This document shows, one piece after another, positions 17,958 through 29,014 of a stretch of DNA of 64,000 bases. The stretch comes from Crocinitomicaceae bacterium (GTDB lineage Bacteria > Bacteroidota > Bacteroidia > Flavobacteriales_D > Crocinitomicaceae), in the NCBI GenBank assembly GCA_002709305.1, contig PAQM01000028.1, positions 150,990-214,989 of the forward strand, in the 5' to 3' direction. How positions within the stretch are numbered: the first letter of the stretch is position 1; every line of letters starts with the position of its first letter. The translations under genes and the position numbers were made by a program. Under the pieces are notes generated by a model. It made no database searches. It was not told the origin of the DNA and saw only the letters and a list, made by a program, of their open reading frames with translations.

Positions 17958-20755
17958 TGCGCGTCTAGCCAATTATCTGCGAGCTCTATTTCAACTTCCA
18001 TCGGTACAATCAAATTTACAGCAGATTCCATCTCACGTTTAACTAGTTCTAACATTAATTCAATTTCTGATTCATGAATATCAAACACAAGTTCATCATG
18101 TACTTGAAGAAGCATCTTAGATTTCAACCTTTTTTCTTCCATTGACCGGTGAACTGCTATCATCGCTAACTTAATAATATCGGCAGCAGAGCCTTGAATA
18201 GGAGCATTTACTGCATTTCTTTCTGCGTAACCACGAACTACTGCATTGGCAGAATTAATGTCATTTAAATATCTCCTCCTATTCATTATAGTCTCGACAT
18301 AACCATTCTCTCTTGCTTTAAAAATAGTTTTATCCATATACGATTTTATTGTTGGATACTGAGAAAAATAACTGTCTATAATCTGTTTGCTCTCTTTTCT
18401 AGAAATGTTTAAGTTCTGTGCTAAACCAAATGCAGATTGGCCATATATAATGCCGAAATTTACTGCTTTTGCAGATCTTCTCTGACTACTTGTAACATCT
18501 TTTAAAGGTACATTAAAAACCTTTGACGCAGTGGCCTTGTGAATATCAATGCCTGATTTAAAAGAATCAATCATATTTGTGTCTTGGCTTAATGCTGCAA
18601 TTATTCTCAATTCAATTTGTGAATAATCTGCTGCCATTAATTTAAAATCTTTACCTCTAGGAACAAATGCTCTTCTAATTTCTTTACCTTTTTCAGAACG
18701 GATTGGTATATTTTGAAGATTTGGATTGTTTGAACTCAAACGACCAGTAGCAGTAACGGTCTGCATGTAATTTGTGTGTATTCTTCCATCAAACTCATCC
18801 ATCAAGTTGGGCAATGGATCGACATATGTGTTTTTTAACTTTCTAAGTTGACGATAATCTAAAATAAAAGGTATAATAGGGTGAGCATGTTTCAACTTTT
18901 TAAGAACATCTTCACCTGTTGCATATTGCCCTGTTTTTGTTTTTTTGATTTTATCAGAAATTTTCATCCTATCAAACAGAACTTCTCCTAATTGTTTTGG
19001 TGAATCAATATTAAAATCAACTCCTGACTCTAACTTAATCAAGCGTTCCAATTCTATTAATCTATCTCCAAGTTCATTTGAATAATTTTTGAGTGATTTG
19101 GAATCAATTGAAATACCTTCTTTCTCCATTGATACAAGAACATGAACAAGTGGCATTTCAATTTCATAAAACAACTTTTTCAAGTGGTTTTTTTGAGTTT
19201 CAGGCTCAAAAATTTCCATTAATTGAAATGTTATATCTGCATCTTCACAAGCATATTCATAAACTTCATTTGGTGGCAATTCTGACATTGATTTTTGGGA
19301 TTTCCCCTTTTTCCCAATAAGTGATTCAATAGAAATTGGTCTATATTTCAAATAATATTCAGACAAAAAGTCCATACTCTGTTTTGAGTCAGGATTAATT
19401 AAGTAATGAGCGATCATTGTGTCAAATATGGGAGCCTTGACTTCAATTCCATATCGATTAATTACTTGAATATCATACTTAATATTGTGTGCTATTTTTT
19501 GAATTTTAGTCGACTCAAAGAATGAACAGAATTCTTGAAGAATTTTTTTTGCTTCTATAAAATTGTATGGCAATGAAACATAAAATGCTTCATTTGGTCT
19601 AAAACTAAAAGAGATACCTATAATATTTGCATTTAATGCATCTAGTCTATCTGTTTCTGTATCAAAAGAAACTTTTCTTTGGTCCATTAAACTTTCTATT
19701 AATTTCTTCCGACTTTTTTCTGTGTCAATTAAATGATAGCTTATCTTTTCGTTCTCAATTGTTTTAATTTGCTCTTTTTCATCTTCATGAGTGAGCTTTT
19801 CTTCAGCAAATAAGTCCATCTGTCCGCTTTTTTGAGATGTATAAGTAGTCTGTGAGACCACTATTTCTTCGCCTAGAATTCTACGTGCTAAATTTCTAAA
19901 CTCTAATTCGATAAAAATATTCCGCAATTTTTCAGTGTTAAACTCAGAGACTACCATATCCTTCTCATTTAATTCTACATCAACATCTATAATAATAGTA
20001 GCCAACATCTTTGACATTAATCCTTGATCACTAAAATTTTCAACGTTTTCTCTCTGTTTTCCCTTAAGCTCACTAGAGTGTTCTATTATTCTTTCTATAG
20101 AACCGTATTGTTTTAATAATTTAGAAGCTGTTTTTGGACCAATCCCTGGTATTCCAGGTATATTATCTGCGGAATCACCTTGCAGAGCAAGAATGTCAAT
20201 AACTTGTTTGACATTATCAATGTCAAACTTCTCTAGAACTTTAGACTCACCCCATACTTCAGCCGGATTACCCCCCCTACCTGGCCTATACATAAAAACA
20301 TTTTTTGTAACTAGCTGTGCAAAATCTTTGTCTGGAGTCATCATATAAGTTATAAAACCAGCTTTTTCTGCAACAACAGATAAAGAGCCTATAACATCAT
20401 CTGCTTCAAAACCTTGAACCTCAATAATCGGAATATTAAATGCGCTAATTATATCTTTAATAGGTTGAACCATCGACAAAATCCCTTCTGGTGTTTCATC
20501 TCTGTTTGCTTTGTATTCAGGATATTCTTCTTTCCTGCTAACAGAACCCCCTGGCGGATCAAAAACAACAGCTAGATGAGTGGGTTTTTCATTCCTTATA
20601 ATATCTAAAAGTGCATTTGTAAAGCCAAAAGCAGCAGAAGTGTTCTGCCCCTTAGAATTAATTCGAGGGTTTTTTGAAAACGCAAAATATGCTCTGAAAA
20701 TTATTGCATAAGCATCAACTAAAAAAAGCTTTTTTTTATGTTCTAAAGAAATCAT
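17954..20755 (-). CDS. polA: DNA polymerase I
   Basis: This 933-residue repair and Okazaki-fragment polymerase has all three domains. The N-terminal 5'-nuclease occupies about residues 1-290 (FEADDVIGSL, LQGDSADNIPGIPGIGPKTA). The 3'-5' proofreading domain has its acidic residues intact (FDTETD, HNIKYD, YACEDAD). The polymerase domain has motif A DYSQIELRI, the O-helix RRSAKAVNFGIIYG and motif C QVHDELVFD. The O-helix phenylalanine suggests normal discrimination against dideoxynucleotides. It is the last gene of a run aspS-cysS-polA with short gaps, likely one operon. Confidence 0.97.
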   Translation of the reverse strand: MISLEHKKKLFLVDAYAIIFRAYFAFSKNPRINSKGQNTSAAFGFTNALLDIIRNEKPTHLAVVFDPPGGSVSRKEEYPEYKANRDETPEGILSMVQPIKDIISAFNIPIIEVQGFEADDVIGSLSVVAEKAGFITYMMTPDKDFAQLVTKNVFMYRPGRGGNPAEVWGESKVLEKFDIDNVKQVIDILALQGDSADNIPGIPGIGPKTASKLLKQYGSIERIIEHSSELKGKQRENVENFSDQGLMSKMLATIIIDVDVELNEKDMVVSEFNTEKLRNIFIELEFRNLARRILGEEIVVSQTTYTSQKSGQMDLFAEEKLTHEDEKEQIKTIENEKISYHLIDTEKSRKKLIESLMDQRKVSFDTETDRLDALNANIIGISFSFRPNEAFYVSLPYNFIEAKKILQEFCSFFESTKIQKIAHNIKYDIQVINRYGIEVKAPIFDTMIAHYLINPDSKQSMDFLSEYYLKYRPISIESLIGKKGKSQKSMSELPPNEVYEYACEDADITFQLMEIFEPETQKNHLKKLFYEIEMPLVHVLVSMEKEGISIDSKSLKNYSNELGDRLIELERLIKLESGVDFNIDSPKQLGEVLFDRMKISDKIKKTKTGQYATGEDVLKKLKHAHPIIPFILDYRQLRKLKNTYVDPLPNLMDEFDGRIHTNYMQTVTATGRLSSNNPNLQNIPIRSEKGKEIRRAFVPRGKDFKLMAADYSQIELRIIAALSQDTNMIDSFKSGIDIHKATASKVFNVPLKDVTSSQRRSAKAVNFGIIYGQSAFGLAQNLNISRKESKQIIDSYFSQYPTIKSYMDKTIFKARENGYVETIMNRRRYLNDINSANAVVRGYAERNAVNAPIQGSAADIIKLAMIAVHRSMEEKRLKSKMLLQVHDELVFDIHESEIELMLELVKREMESAVNLIVPMEVEIELADNWLDAH

Positions 20756-20767
20756 TTTTATTAAAAA

Positions 20768-22234
20768 TTAATCCCAAGAGCTTCCGTTCTTAGAATCCTT
20801 TATAGTAATCCCTATACTTGCGAGCCCATCACGAATCTTGTCCGAAGTTTTCCAATCTTTATTATTTCTAGCCTCTTCCCGTAGCTGAAGTAATAAATCC
20901 ATAACGGGAGACAATCTATCTTCTGATTTTAAATTAGAATCCTTTAACCCTAGAACATAAAAAAGAAAAGTAGACATCTCTTCTTTAAGTAATTGTCTAT
21001 CAGAGGAGGATATGGTTTCATCTCCTTTTTTTACTGAATTAATATATTTAACTGCTTCAAAAATATTTGCAATAAGTACAGGAGTATTAAAATCATCATT
21101 CATGGCATCATAAAAACTCTTTACAATTTTCAATACTGATTCAGAAGAATCTACATTAGTAGGCAAGTTTTCAATCTCATTAATTGTATTAAGTAAACGA
21201 TGATATCCTTTTTCTGCGGCAGAAAGAGCCTCTGAAGTGAAGTCTAATGTAGACCTATAATGTGCCTGCATCATAAAGAAACGAACAACCATTGGGTCAA
21301 AGGGTTTATCCATAAAATCATTCTCACCAGAAAACAACTCACCAGGTAAAATAGAATTATCTATAGACTTACTCATTTTCTTCCCATTAAGTGTAAGCAT
21401 ATTTCCATGCATCCAATACCTTACAGGCTTTTTCCCATTTGAAGCCATTGCTTGTGCTATCTCACATTCGTGATGTGGAAATTTCAAATCCATGCCTCCT
21501 CCATGAATATCAAATTCGTCTCCTAAGTATTTTGTGCTCATTGCTGAACATTCTAAATGCCAACCAGGGAAGCCAAAACCCCAAGGTGAGCGCCACTTCA
21601 TAATATGTTCTGAAGAAGCTTTTTTCCAAATAGCAAAATCAAAAGGTCCACGCTTCTCTGTTTGTCCGTCTAATTCTCTAGTGTTAGAAATTAGATCTTC
21701 TATTTTTCGACCTGACAACTCTCCGTAGTTCTGTTTTCTATTATATTTTTCAACATCAAAATAAACAGATCCATTAGACTCATAAGCAAAACCATTATCA
21801 ATAATAACTCTAATCATTTCTATCTGTTCCATAATATGCCCAGTGGCTGTAGGTTCAATGTTTGGTGAAAGACAGTTGAAATCATTCATAACCTTATGAA
21901 AGTCTAAAGTATACTGCTGAACAACCTCCATTGGCTCTATTTTTTCAAGACGTGCTTTCTTTAAAATTTTATCCTCTCCTTGATCACTATCGTCGACTAG
22001 ATGACCTACATCTGTAATATTTCTAACATATCTAACTTTATACCCCAAATGTAGAAGGTATCGATAGACCATATCAAATGAAATAAATGTTCTACAATTA
22101 CCTAAATGAACTTTATTATAAACCGTAGGCCCACAAACATACAACCCTACAAACCCATCTTTAATAGGATTAAATAAAACTTTTTTCCCTTCTAAAGAAT
22201 TATAAATAGTTAATTGTTTTTTATTAAAATTCAT
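20768..22234 (-). CDS. cysS: Cysteinyl-tRNA synthetase
   Basis: This class I synthetase of 488 residues charges tRNA-Cys. It has the HIGH-type motif in [17 protein letters not shown], zinc-site residues in [10 protein letters not shown] and PHHECEIAQ, and the KMSKS loop in [12 protein letters not shown]. The C-terminal DALR-type anticodon-binding helices are complete. It lies 12 bases upstream of polA and 31 bases downstream of aspS. Confidence 0.97.
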   Translation of the reverse strand: MNFNKKQLTIYNSLEGKKVLFNPIKDGFVGLYVCGPTVYNKVHLGNCRTFISFDMVYRYLLHLGYKVRYVRNITDVGHLVDDSDQGEDKILKKARLEKIEPMEVVQQYTLDFHKVMNDFNCLSPNIEPTATGHIMEQIEMIRVIIDNGFAYESNGSVYFDVEKYNRKQNYGELSGRKIEDLISNTRELDGQTEKRGPFDFAIWKKASSEHIMKWRSPWGFGFPGWHLECSAMSTKYLGDEFDIHGGGMDLKFPHHECEIAQAMASNGKKPVRYWMHGNMLTLNGKKMSKSIDNSILPGELFSGENDFMDKPFDPMVVRFFMMQAHYRSTLDFTSEALSAAEKGYHRLLNTINEIENLPTNVDSSESVLKIVKSFYDAMNDDFNTPVLIANIFEAVKYINSVKKGDETISSSDRQLLKEEMSTFLFYVLGLKDSNLKSEDRLSPVMDLLLQLREEARNNKDWKTSDKIRDGLASIGITIKDSKNGSSWD

Positions 22235-22265
22235 TAAATTATATATTACTTAAAAACCTTATTTA

Positions 22266-24008
22266 CTATGATTTAATCCCTAATTCATTAATCTGCTCTA
22301 TATTTAAAGGTGAAGGTGCATCAATCATCACGTCACGACCACTATTATTTTTAGGAAAGGCGATATAATCTCGAATAGAATCTACACCATCCATTGTTGC
22401 AACTAAACGGTCTAAACCAAATGCGATACCTCCGTGAGGAGGAGCTCCATATTCAAATGCGGACATCAAAAATCCGAACTGCTCTTCTGCTTCGTCTTTT
22501 GTAAATCCTAACAAATCAAACATTTTTGATTGAAGCTCACGGCGATGGATACGAATTGAACCTCCACCAAGCTCTACTCCATTCATTACTAAATCATATG
22601 CGTTTGCCCTTATTTGACTTGGGGCAGAGTCAAACAAATCGATGTCTTCTACTTTTGGAGAAGTGAATGGATGATGTTTTGCATGATAACGTTTTTCATC
22701 TTCATCCCACTCAAAAAGAGGAAAATCTACAACCCATAATGGGTTAAAAACATTTGGGTCTCTCAACCCTAACTTATCTGCCATATGTAAACGAAGATCG
22801 TTCATTTGCTTTCTTGTCTTATCTAATTCTCCGCTAATTAGCAATAATAAGTCTCCTGGCTTAGCTTCCGCTAATTTAGCCCAACAATCTAAATCCTTTT
22901 GAGAATAAAACTTATCTACTGAGGATTTATAGGTCCCATCTTGATTACACTTCAAATAAACTAACCCTTTACATCCTATTTGAGGCCTACGAACCCAATC
23001 TGTTAATTTGTCTATTTCTTTTCTTGAATATTCCGAACACCCCTTAGCATTGATAGCTAAAACTTGTTCAGCATTATCAAAAATTGCAAAACCTTTATTC
23101 TTAGTAACTTCATTCATGTCAACAAATTCCATAGCAAAACGAGTGTCTGGTTTATCAGAACCAAACCGTTCCATAGCTTCTTGATAGCTAATTCTGGGGA
23201 ATTTTTCTTCTAATTCAACACCTATAACTACTCGGAATAAATGTTTAATTAATTCTTCAAATAAGTTTAATACATCTTCTTGCTCAACAAAAGACATCTC
23301 ACAGTCAATTTGAGTGAATTCAGGTTGACGATCAGCCCTCAAATCTTCATCTCTAAAACACTTAACAATTTGGTAATAGCGATCAAAACCTGAAACCATT
23401 AACAATTGCTTGAAGGTCTGAGGAGACTGAGGTAATGCATAATATTCTCCCTCATTCATTCTGCTGGGAACAACAAAGTCTCTAGCTCCTTCAGGTGTTG
23501 ATTTGATTAAGACAGGTGTTTCAACATCTAAAAATTCTTTTGAATCCAAAAACTTTCTCGTTTCTAAAGAGACCCTATTTCTTAATCTTAATTTTTCTTG
23601 CACACAGCTACGGCGTAAATCTAAATATCTATACTTTGCTCTTAAATCTTCTCCCCCATCTGTATTTTGCTCTATAGTAAAAGGTGGGGTTATAGAACTA
23701 TTTAATACTTTTAAAGAGAGAACTTTAATTTCAATATCTCCTGTTGGAATATTCTTATTTTTACTTGAACGTTCAATTACTTCACCTTTAATCTGAATAA
23801 CAAATTCACGTCCTAATTTTCTTGCTTTTTCAGTTAACTCTTTTTCATCATCAACATTAAACGCTAACTGAGTAACCCCATAGCGATCTCTTAGGTCTAC
23901 AAATGTCATCCCCCCTAAATCTCTTGACTTCTGAACCCAGCCAGATAAAAGAACCTTTAATCCTATATCTGAATAACGTAATTCACCGCAAGTATGTGAT
24001 CTATACAT
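22266..24008 (-). CDS. aspS: Aspartyl-tRNA synthetase
   Basis: This 580-residue class IIb synthetase is of the bacterial type, with an N-terminal OB-fold anticodon domain ([20 protein letters not shown]), the catalytic core with motif 2 [16 protein letters not shown], the bacterial GAD insertion domain, and motif 3 [11 protein letters not shown]. Whether it is strictly Asp-specific or also charges tRNA-Asn cannot be read directly. A GatC gene nearby at 28 kb is compatible with indirect amidation. It is the first tRNA-synthetase gene of the aspS-cysS-polA run. Confidence 0.97.
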   Translation of the reverse strand: MYRSHTCGELRYSDIGLKVLLSGWVQKSRDLGGMTFVDLRDRYGVTQLAFNVDDEKELTEKARKLGREFVIQIKGEVIERSSKNKNIPTGDIEIKVLSLKVLNSSITPPFTIEQNTDGGEDLRAKYRYLDLRRSCVQEKLRLRNRVSLETRKFLDSKEFLDVETPVLIKSTPEGARDFVVPSRMNEGEYYALPQSPQTFKQLLMVSGFDRYYQIVKCFRDEDLRADRQPEFTQIDCEMSFVEQEDVLNLFEELIKHLFRVVIGVELEEKFPRISYQEAMERFGSDKPDTRFAMEFVDMNEVTKNKGFAIFDNAEQVLAINAKGCSEYSRKEIDKLTDWVRRPQIGCKGLVYLKCNQDGTYKSSVDKFYSQKDLDCWAKLAEAKPGDLLLLISGELDKTRKQMNDLRLHMADKLGLRDPNVFNPLWVVDFPLFEWDEDEKRYHAKHHPFTSPKVEDIDLFDSAPSQIRANAYDLVMNGVELGGGSIRIHRRELQSKMFDLLGFTKDEAEEQFGFLMSAFEYGAPPHGGIAFGLDRLVATMDGVDSIRDYIAFPKNNSGRDVMIDAPSPLNIEQINELGIKS

Positions 24009-24058
24009 AATAATATCATTTAAAAATAAAATTAACCCCCTTATATTCTATATTTGAA

Positions 24059-25600
24059 TTACAGAGGGATGTTTCCATGTTTTTTTCGAGGTAAAACATC
24101 CGCTTTATTTTCTAGCATTTTAAATCCTGCTATTACTTTACTCCTAGTCTCCTCAGGGAGAATAACATCATCAATAATCCCTCGCTCAGCTGCCCTGTAA
24201 GGATTAGCAAACATTTTAGCATACTCCGATTCCTTCTCTAACCACTTCTCTTTTGGGTCATTGGCTTTCGATATTTCTCGTTTAAATATTATTTCTGCCG
24301 CACCTTTAGCACCCATAACAGCAATTTCTGCTGTTGGCCAAGCAAAATTTAAATCTGCACCTATACTCTTAGAATTCATTACATCAAAAGCGCCACCATA
24401 TGCTTTACGTGTTATGACTGTTATTCTAGGAACTGTTGCCTCTGAAAATGCATAAAGCAATTTTGCGCCATGTGTAATTATCCCTCTCCATTCTTGATCT
24501 GTCCCAGGGAGAAAGCCTGGCACATCCTCAAACACTAATAAAGAAATATTAAACGCGTCACAAAAACGAACAAAACGGGCCCCTTTTCTTGAAGCATCAA
24601 TATCTAAAACTCCTGCTAATGACTCAGGTTGATTAGCAACCACGCCTATTGTTCTTCCCTCAACACGAGCAAACCCAATAACAATATTTTTCGCAAAATC
24701 TTTATGAATTTCCTTGAAGCTATTATCATCTATAACTGAATCTACAACCTTTCTAATATCATAAGGTAGGCTATTGTTTTCTGGAAGTATCTTTTTTATT
24801 GTATCTAATTTTGATCTATTAAATGAAAATTTCGTTGGACTAGGTGGCATCTCATCCATGTTTTGTGGCATAAAAGTTATTAATTCTCTAACCAACTTTA
24901 ATGCTTCAATATCATTTGAAACTGTAAAATGATTTACCCCTGACTTTTCTGCATGAGCTTTTGCACCACCTAAATCCTCAGAAGAAACTTCTTCATGTGT
25001 TACTGTTTTAACAACATTTGGACCTGTAACAAACATATATGAAGTATCTTCAACCATAATAGTAAAGTCTGTCAATGCGGGAGAATACACTGCGCCCCCA
25101 GCACAAGGTCCCATAATTACACTAATTTGAGGGATTACACCAGAAGCTCTTGTGTTTCTATAAAAAATATCCGCATAACCAGCCAAAGAAATGACACCTT
25201 CTTGAATTCGAGCACCACCAGAATCATTTAACCCAATTAAAGGTGCGCCATTCTGCATTGCTAGGTCCATTATCCTGCAAATTTTAGCAGCATGTGCCTC
25301 TGACAAAGAACCACCGAAAACAGTGAAGTCTTGTGAAAAAACATAAATTAATCTACCATGAATTCTTCCAAAACCAGTTACAACACCATCGCCAGGTATT
25401 TTATTTTTTTCTAAACCAAAAGAGCTCGAACGATGCTCAACAAATTGTCCAATCTCATTAAAAGAATTTTCATCCAACAGTAAAGTGATACGTTCACGAG
25501 CAGTAAGCTTCCCTTTACTATGTTGACGTTTAATCCGCTCTTCTCCACCCCCTAACATAGAGCCACTTCTTCGATCTTTTAGTTCTTGATTCTTATCCAT
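24059..25600 (-). CDS. Acyl-CoA carboxylase, carboxyltransferase (beta) subunit
   Basis: This 513-residue protein has the paired crotonase-like carboxyltransferase domains of propionyl-CoA/methylmalonyl-CoA carboxylases. It moves carboxyl from biotin to an acyl-CoA. Features are [17 protein letters not shown], the N-half oxyanion segment [12 protein letters not shown] with [13 protein letters not shown], and the C-half [14 protein letters not shown] and [14 protein letters not shown]. No biotin carboxylase or biotin carrier gene is adjacent, so the partner subunits are encoded elsewhere. Propionyl-CoA is the most likely substrate by family. A -7-like TATTTTTG lies on the minus strand at 25629-25636, without a clear -33 box. 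Confidence 0.93.
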   Translation of the reverse strand: MDKNQELKDRRSGSMLGGGEERIKRQHSKGKLTARERITLLLDENSFNEIGQFVEHRSSSFGLEKNKIPGDGVVTGFGRIHGRLIYVFSQDFTVFGGSLSEAHAAKICRIMDLAMQNGAPLIGLNDSGGARIQEGVISLAGYADIFYRNTRASGVIPQISVIMGPCAGGAVYSPALTDFTIMVEDTSYMFVTGPNVVKTVTHEEVSSEDLGGAKAHAEKSGVNHFTVSNDIEALKLVRELITFMPQNMDEMPPSPTKFSFNRSKLDTIKKILPENNSLPYDIRKVVDSVIDDNSFKEIHKDFAKNIVIGFARVEGRTIGVVANQPESLAGVLDIDASRKGARFVRFCDAFNISLLVFEDVPGFLPGTDQEWRGIITHGAKLLYAFSEATVPRITVITRKAYGGAFDVMNSKSIGADLNFAWPTAEIAVMGAKGAAEIIFKREISKANDPKEKWLEKESEYAKMFANPYRAAERGIIDDVILPEETRSKVIAGFKMLENKADVLPRKKHGNIPL

Positions 25601-25680
25601 TTCTCTTAGTTTAATCTCATACTTAAAACAAAAATAATTTTATTATAAGAAATATTATATGAAATTAACAAAATGATTCT

Positions 25681-26544
25681 TTATTGTATCTCAATCCAAA
25701 ATGAACCGCCATGTTTTTCAACTAAATCTAATTTTTTATTAGACCAAATTGGATTTAAAATTTGACTTAATTCTTTATCCTCACTAATAAAATAATTAGG
25801 CATTATTATTTTATATTTCTCTGGGTTCGCTATTATAAAAGCTGCCAAAACATATTGCTCTGAATAAGCTCTATCACACATAAACTGAGGATAATCATAT
25901 GGCAAATAAATATCATGAAACTGTACTATTACTCCTGACTTTAATAGTGGTAAAATCTCAAGAAAACAAACAGTGGCGTCAGAATTTGGAAGTACTCGAT
26001 GTGAATTATCTATAAAAATAATATCTCCTGCATCTAATTCTTCAAACATTGAATAATCCTTTAAATCTTGGATTGGCATACGAATAATGGTATCAGCCAA
26101 ATGGTTAATGTCTGCACGTGGATACGGATCAATTGAGGTTATCTTTGTGTCTAGGTTGTTTTCATCAACCGATTTTCTTACAACTTTAGTAGAATTTCCC
26201 GATCCAATCTCGATATATTTTTTAGGCTTTATTAGTGCAACAAATCCATACAAAATTATAATATCCAAGCCCGGAAGGAATTTATTATCCCAAACGGGTT
26301 GATCACTGTTTTTCTCATCAATGGAAAAATTTAAGTTATCAAAAACCTCTTTGTAAAAAAGGATTTTTTTCAACCTGCAAAAAATTTCATACCTATTTTT
26401 TTCAATAATTGAATAAAGTAAACGCCTTGTCTTGTTTGATTCATGAACGAAACGTGGTTTAAGTTCAACTGGATAATCTAAGTGAAGTGTTTGTCTTCTT
26501 TTAGAAAAAAAATAGTATAACGATTTTAATTTTTTTATTAACAT
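25681..26544 (-). CDS. Class I SAM-dependent methyltransferase (Methyltransf_24-like)
   Basis: This is a 287-residue protein with a basic, aromatic N-terminal segment of about 90 residues, then a Rossmann methyltransferase domain. Motif I is YIEIGSGNSTKVV, the acidic residue of motif II is in ITSIDPYPRAD, and GDIIFIDNSHRV plus VIVQFHDIYLP complete the pattern seen in the Methyltransf_24 group, which often modifies sugars or small molecules in surface-polysaccharide loci. The substrate is unknown. It sits between pgk and the carboxylase with no obvious pathway partner. Confidence 0.75.
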   Translation of the reverse strand: MLIKKLKSLYYFFSKRRQTLHLDYPVELKPRFVHESNKTRRLLYSIIEKNRYEIFCRLKKILFYKEVFDNLNFSIDEKNSDQPVWDNKFLPGLDIIILYGFVALIKPKKYIEIGSGNSTKVVRKSVDENNLDTKITSIDPYPRADINHLADTIIRMPIQDLKDYSMFEELDAGDIIFIDNSHRVLPNSDATVCFLEILPLLKSGVIVQFHDIYLPYDYPQFMCDRAYSEQYVLAAFIIANPEKYKIIMPNYFISEDKELSQILNPIWSNKKLDLVEKHGGSFWIEIQ

Positions 26545-26585
26545 GAATAATGTCTTTTAAACATTCCAAAAAAACTTATTTTATC

Positions 26586-27779
26586 TTAACTTTTAATCGC
26601 CTTAATACCAGGCAATTCTTTACCCTCTAAATATTCTAACATTGCTCCGCCCCCAGTTGAAACATAACTAACTTTATGAGATAAACCGAATTTATTTATT
26701 GCAGCAACAGAGTCACCTCCTCCAACTAATGAAAAAGAACCTTTACTTGTGGCACTTACAATTGCATTAGCAACTCCCAAAGTTCCATGCTTAAAATTAT
26801 CCATTTCAAAAACACCCATAGGGCCGTTCCATAAAATCAATCGAGATTTAGAAATAATCTTAGAGCATTCTTTAATTGTTTTAGGACCAACATCTAACCC
26901 CATCCAACCATCAGGTATTTTATCAATCATTGTCTCTGCTATATTTGCTTCGTTTTTAAATGAATCAGCAATAACTGAGTCAATTGGTATGTATAATTTT
27001 ACACCCTTTCTTTTTGCTAATAATCTGATTTTTTTAGCTGTCTCTATATAATCTTCTTCAACTAATGAATTTCCAACTTTTCCACCAGCTGATTTGACAA
27101 AAGTATAAGCCATGCCTCCTCCCACAATAAGATTATCAACTATGTCTATAAGACGCTCAATAATAATTATCTTAGATGAAACTTTTGCTCCACCAACAAT
27201 TGCTGTTGAAGGCTTTTCTTCACTGTTTAAGAGTCTATCTACATTTTCTATTTCTCCTTTTATTAGAAATCCAAACATCTTAGCATTAGGGAAATGTTTT
27301 GCAATAACGGTTGTGCTAGCATGTGCACGATGAGCCGTCCCAAATGCATCGTTAACAAAAACATCTCCATGTTTTGATAAAGCTTCAGCAAAACTCTCTG
27401 CACCTATTGTTTCTTCCTTGTAATAACGGACATTTTCAAGGAGTAGGACCTGTCCAGGTTTTAGCTTAGAGCTAATTTTAAAAGCCTCATCTCCAATACA
27501 ATCATCGGTAAAATGTACCTCTACCCCTAATACATCTGAGACACTTTTAAGAATGTTTTTTAAAGAAAATCTTTTATTCAAAGAGCCTTTAGGTCTACCT
27601 AAATGTGATATAAGAACCACACTGCCTCCACTATCTAAAATATGACGAATAGTAGTAGATGCAGCCTTAATCCTAGTGTCGTCTATAACTTTTAATGTAC
27701 CCTTGTCTATTGGCACATTAAAATCAACTCTAACTAAAGCTCTTTTACCTCTAAAATTATAACTGCTTATTTCTTGCAT
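26586..27779 (-). CDS. pgk: Phosphoglycerate kinase
   Basis: This 397-residue glycolytic enzyme transfers phosphate between 1,3-bisphosphoglycerate and ADP. The N-terminal substrate site is RVDFNVPI, with HLGRPKG and DDCIGDEA. ENVRYYKEE and NDAFGTAHRAHAS follow. The nucleotide domain has WNGPMGVFE and the C-terminal GGGDSVAAI. Length and motifs are fully typical. It is monocistronic or leads into the downstream methyltransferase gene. Confidence 0.97.
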   Translation of the reverse strand: MQEISSYNFRGKRALVRVDFNVPIDKGTLKVIDDTRIKAASTTIRHILDSGGSVVLISHLGRPKGSLNKRFSLKNILKSVSDVLGVEVHFTDDCIGDEAFKISSKLKPGQVLLLENVRYYKEETIGAESFAEALSKHGDVFVNDAFGTAHRAHASTTVIAKHFPNAKMFGFLIKGEIENVDRLLNSEEKPSTAIVGGAKVSSKIIIIERLIDIVDNLIVGGGMAYTFVKSAGGKVGNSLVEEDYIETAKKIRLLAKRKGVKLYIPIDSVIADSFKNEANIAETMIDKIPDGWMGLDVGPKTIKECSKIISKSRLILWNGPMGVFEMDNFKHGTLGVANAIVSATSKGSFSLVGGGDSVAAINKFGLSHKVSYVSTGGGAMLEYLEGKELPGIKAIKS

Positions 27780-27848
27780 AGTTAAGTGTTGAAAGAGTAA
27801 AGTTAGTAACTTTGAATGAATCTATTTTCTGTTTCTGACTAGCTTATT

Positions 27849-28145
27849 TTATTTCTCTAAGACTTTAGGTATTCTAAAATAATCCGAATCTTTTTTTGGA
27901 GCATTTTTCAAGACTTCCTCCTGAGTAATGTTCTCTTTAGGGTCATCCTCGCGTAAACGGTTTATTTCATTAGTCATATAGATTAAAGGCTCTACATTTT
28001 CCGTATTAACCTCCTTCAGCTTCTCTATAAATTGAATGATTTTATTCAAATCCTCCTGAATAGCCTTTTTACCATTTTCACTCTCAAATTCTAACTGAGC
28101 TAAATGTGCAATATGATCAAATGTTTCTTCAGATATTTTAGACAT
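27849..28145 (-). CDS. gatC: Asp-tRNA(Asn)/Glu-tRNA(Gln) amidotransferase subunit C
   Basis: GatC is the small subunit that stabilises the GatCAB amidotransferase, which makes Gln-tRNA(Gln) and/or Asn-tRNA(Asn). The protein is 98 residues, with HIAHLAQLEFES near the N-terminus and the conserved tail segment LREDDPKENITQEEVLKNAP followed by YFRIPKVLE. I chose the ATG at 28145. An in-frame TTG three codons upstream is less likely. It follows plsC by 17 bases on the same strand. Confidence 0.92.
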   Translation of the reverse strand: MSKISEETFDHIAHLAQLEFESENGKKAIQEDLNKIIQFIEKLKEVNTENVEPLIYMTNEINRLREDDPKENITQEEVLKNAPKKDSDYFRIPKVLEK

Positions 28146-28162
28146 AATAAACAAAGATAATA

Positions 28163-28924
28163 TTAATCAACTAAATCTGGATACTCTTGTATAAGAGCAG
28201 ACTCTATTATCTTAAAAGACTTGTTTGCTAATTCTGTTTGGGAGAGACGTCGAACTTCTTCTTTAGATATAAAGGGATGAATATACACGAAACTTAAACC
28301 AGGCCTTGCTATACCTTTTATGTTTGAAGGGTTGTTTAACAATTTATGGTTGTTTATAAACGTAATAGGTACAATGGGTACGTCACTACTCTTCGCTAAT
28401 TGAAATGAACCCTCTTTAAACTTAATCATCTTTGGATTATTAAGGCTTGGTATTCCTCCTTCAGGAAAAATGACTAGAGACCAACCCTTTTTTAACTCTC
28501 GTTTTGATTTAATTAATGACTTGGCCGCTTTTAACTTGTTTTGTCGAAATACCGGTATATGTAACTTCTTAAAATATGTTTTTATTAAAGGGTAACTTAA
28601 AAGCTCGCTTTTACCTAGGAAAAGAAAACGATTCTTTGGTAAAATAGAAGGGAGTAAAAAAATATCTAAATATGAAATGTGATTAGCAACGATAATATAT
28701 GGTGCATTTGGTAGGGGGCTATTCATCTTTTTCACAACAAAATAAAAACAAAAGACTCGCATAGACCAACTCCAAGCTACAAAAAAGGGGAATGTGTGTT
28801 TTTTTAATTTTTCAGAAAAAAGAAGGGGTACAATCAAAGGATAAAAGAAAAGAGTAGTTATAGAAAAAATAATTGTGATGTAAAATTTCCATAAAACAGA
28901 GACTATTATTCTAGCGATTATCAT
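28163..28924 (-). CDS. plsC: 1-acyl-sn-glycerol-3-phosphate acyltransferase (PlsC family)
   Basis: This 253-residue inner-membrane enzyme adds the second acyl chain to lysophosphatidate. There is an N-terminal membrane segment pair, the catalytic HX4D motif in VANHISYLD, the segment IPVFRQN, the substrate motif VIFPEGGIPS, and VPIVPITFIN. Other lysophospholipid acyltransferases share these motifs, so the exact acceptor is inferred. It is cotranscribed with gatC and divergent from trpS. Confidence 0.88.
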   Translation of the reverse strand: MIIARIIVSVLWKFYITIIFSITTLFFYPLIVPLLFSEKLKKHTFPFFVAWSWSMRVFCFYFVVKKMNSPLPNAPYIIVANHISYLDIFLLPSILPKNRFLFLGKSELLSYPLIKTYFKKLHIPVFRQNKLKAAKSLIKSKRELKKGWSLVIFPEGGIPSLNNPKMIKFKEGSFQLAKSSDVPIVPITFINNHKLLNNPSNIKGIARPGLSFVYIHPFISKEEVRRLSQTELANKSFKIIESALIQEYPDLVD

Positions 28925-29014
28925 AAACCAAAAATACGAATTTCAACCTGTTGATATCTATTGTTAATGAATATTCCTGTCAAAATGATTATTTTCGTTT
29001 GAAACAAAATATAA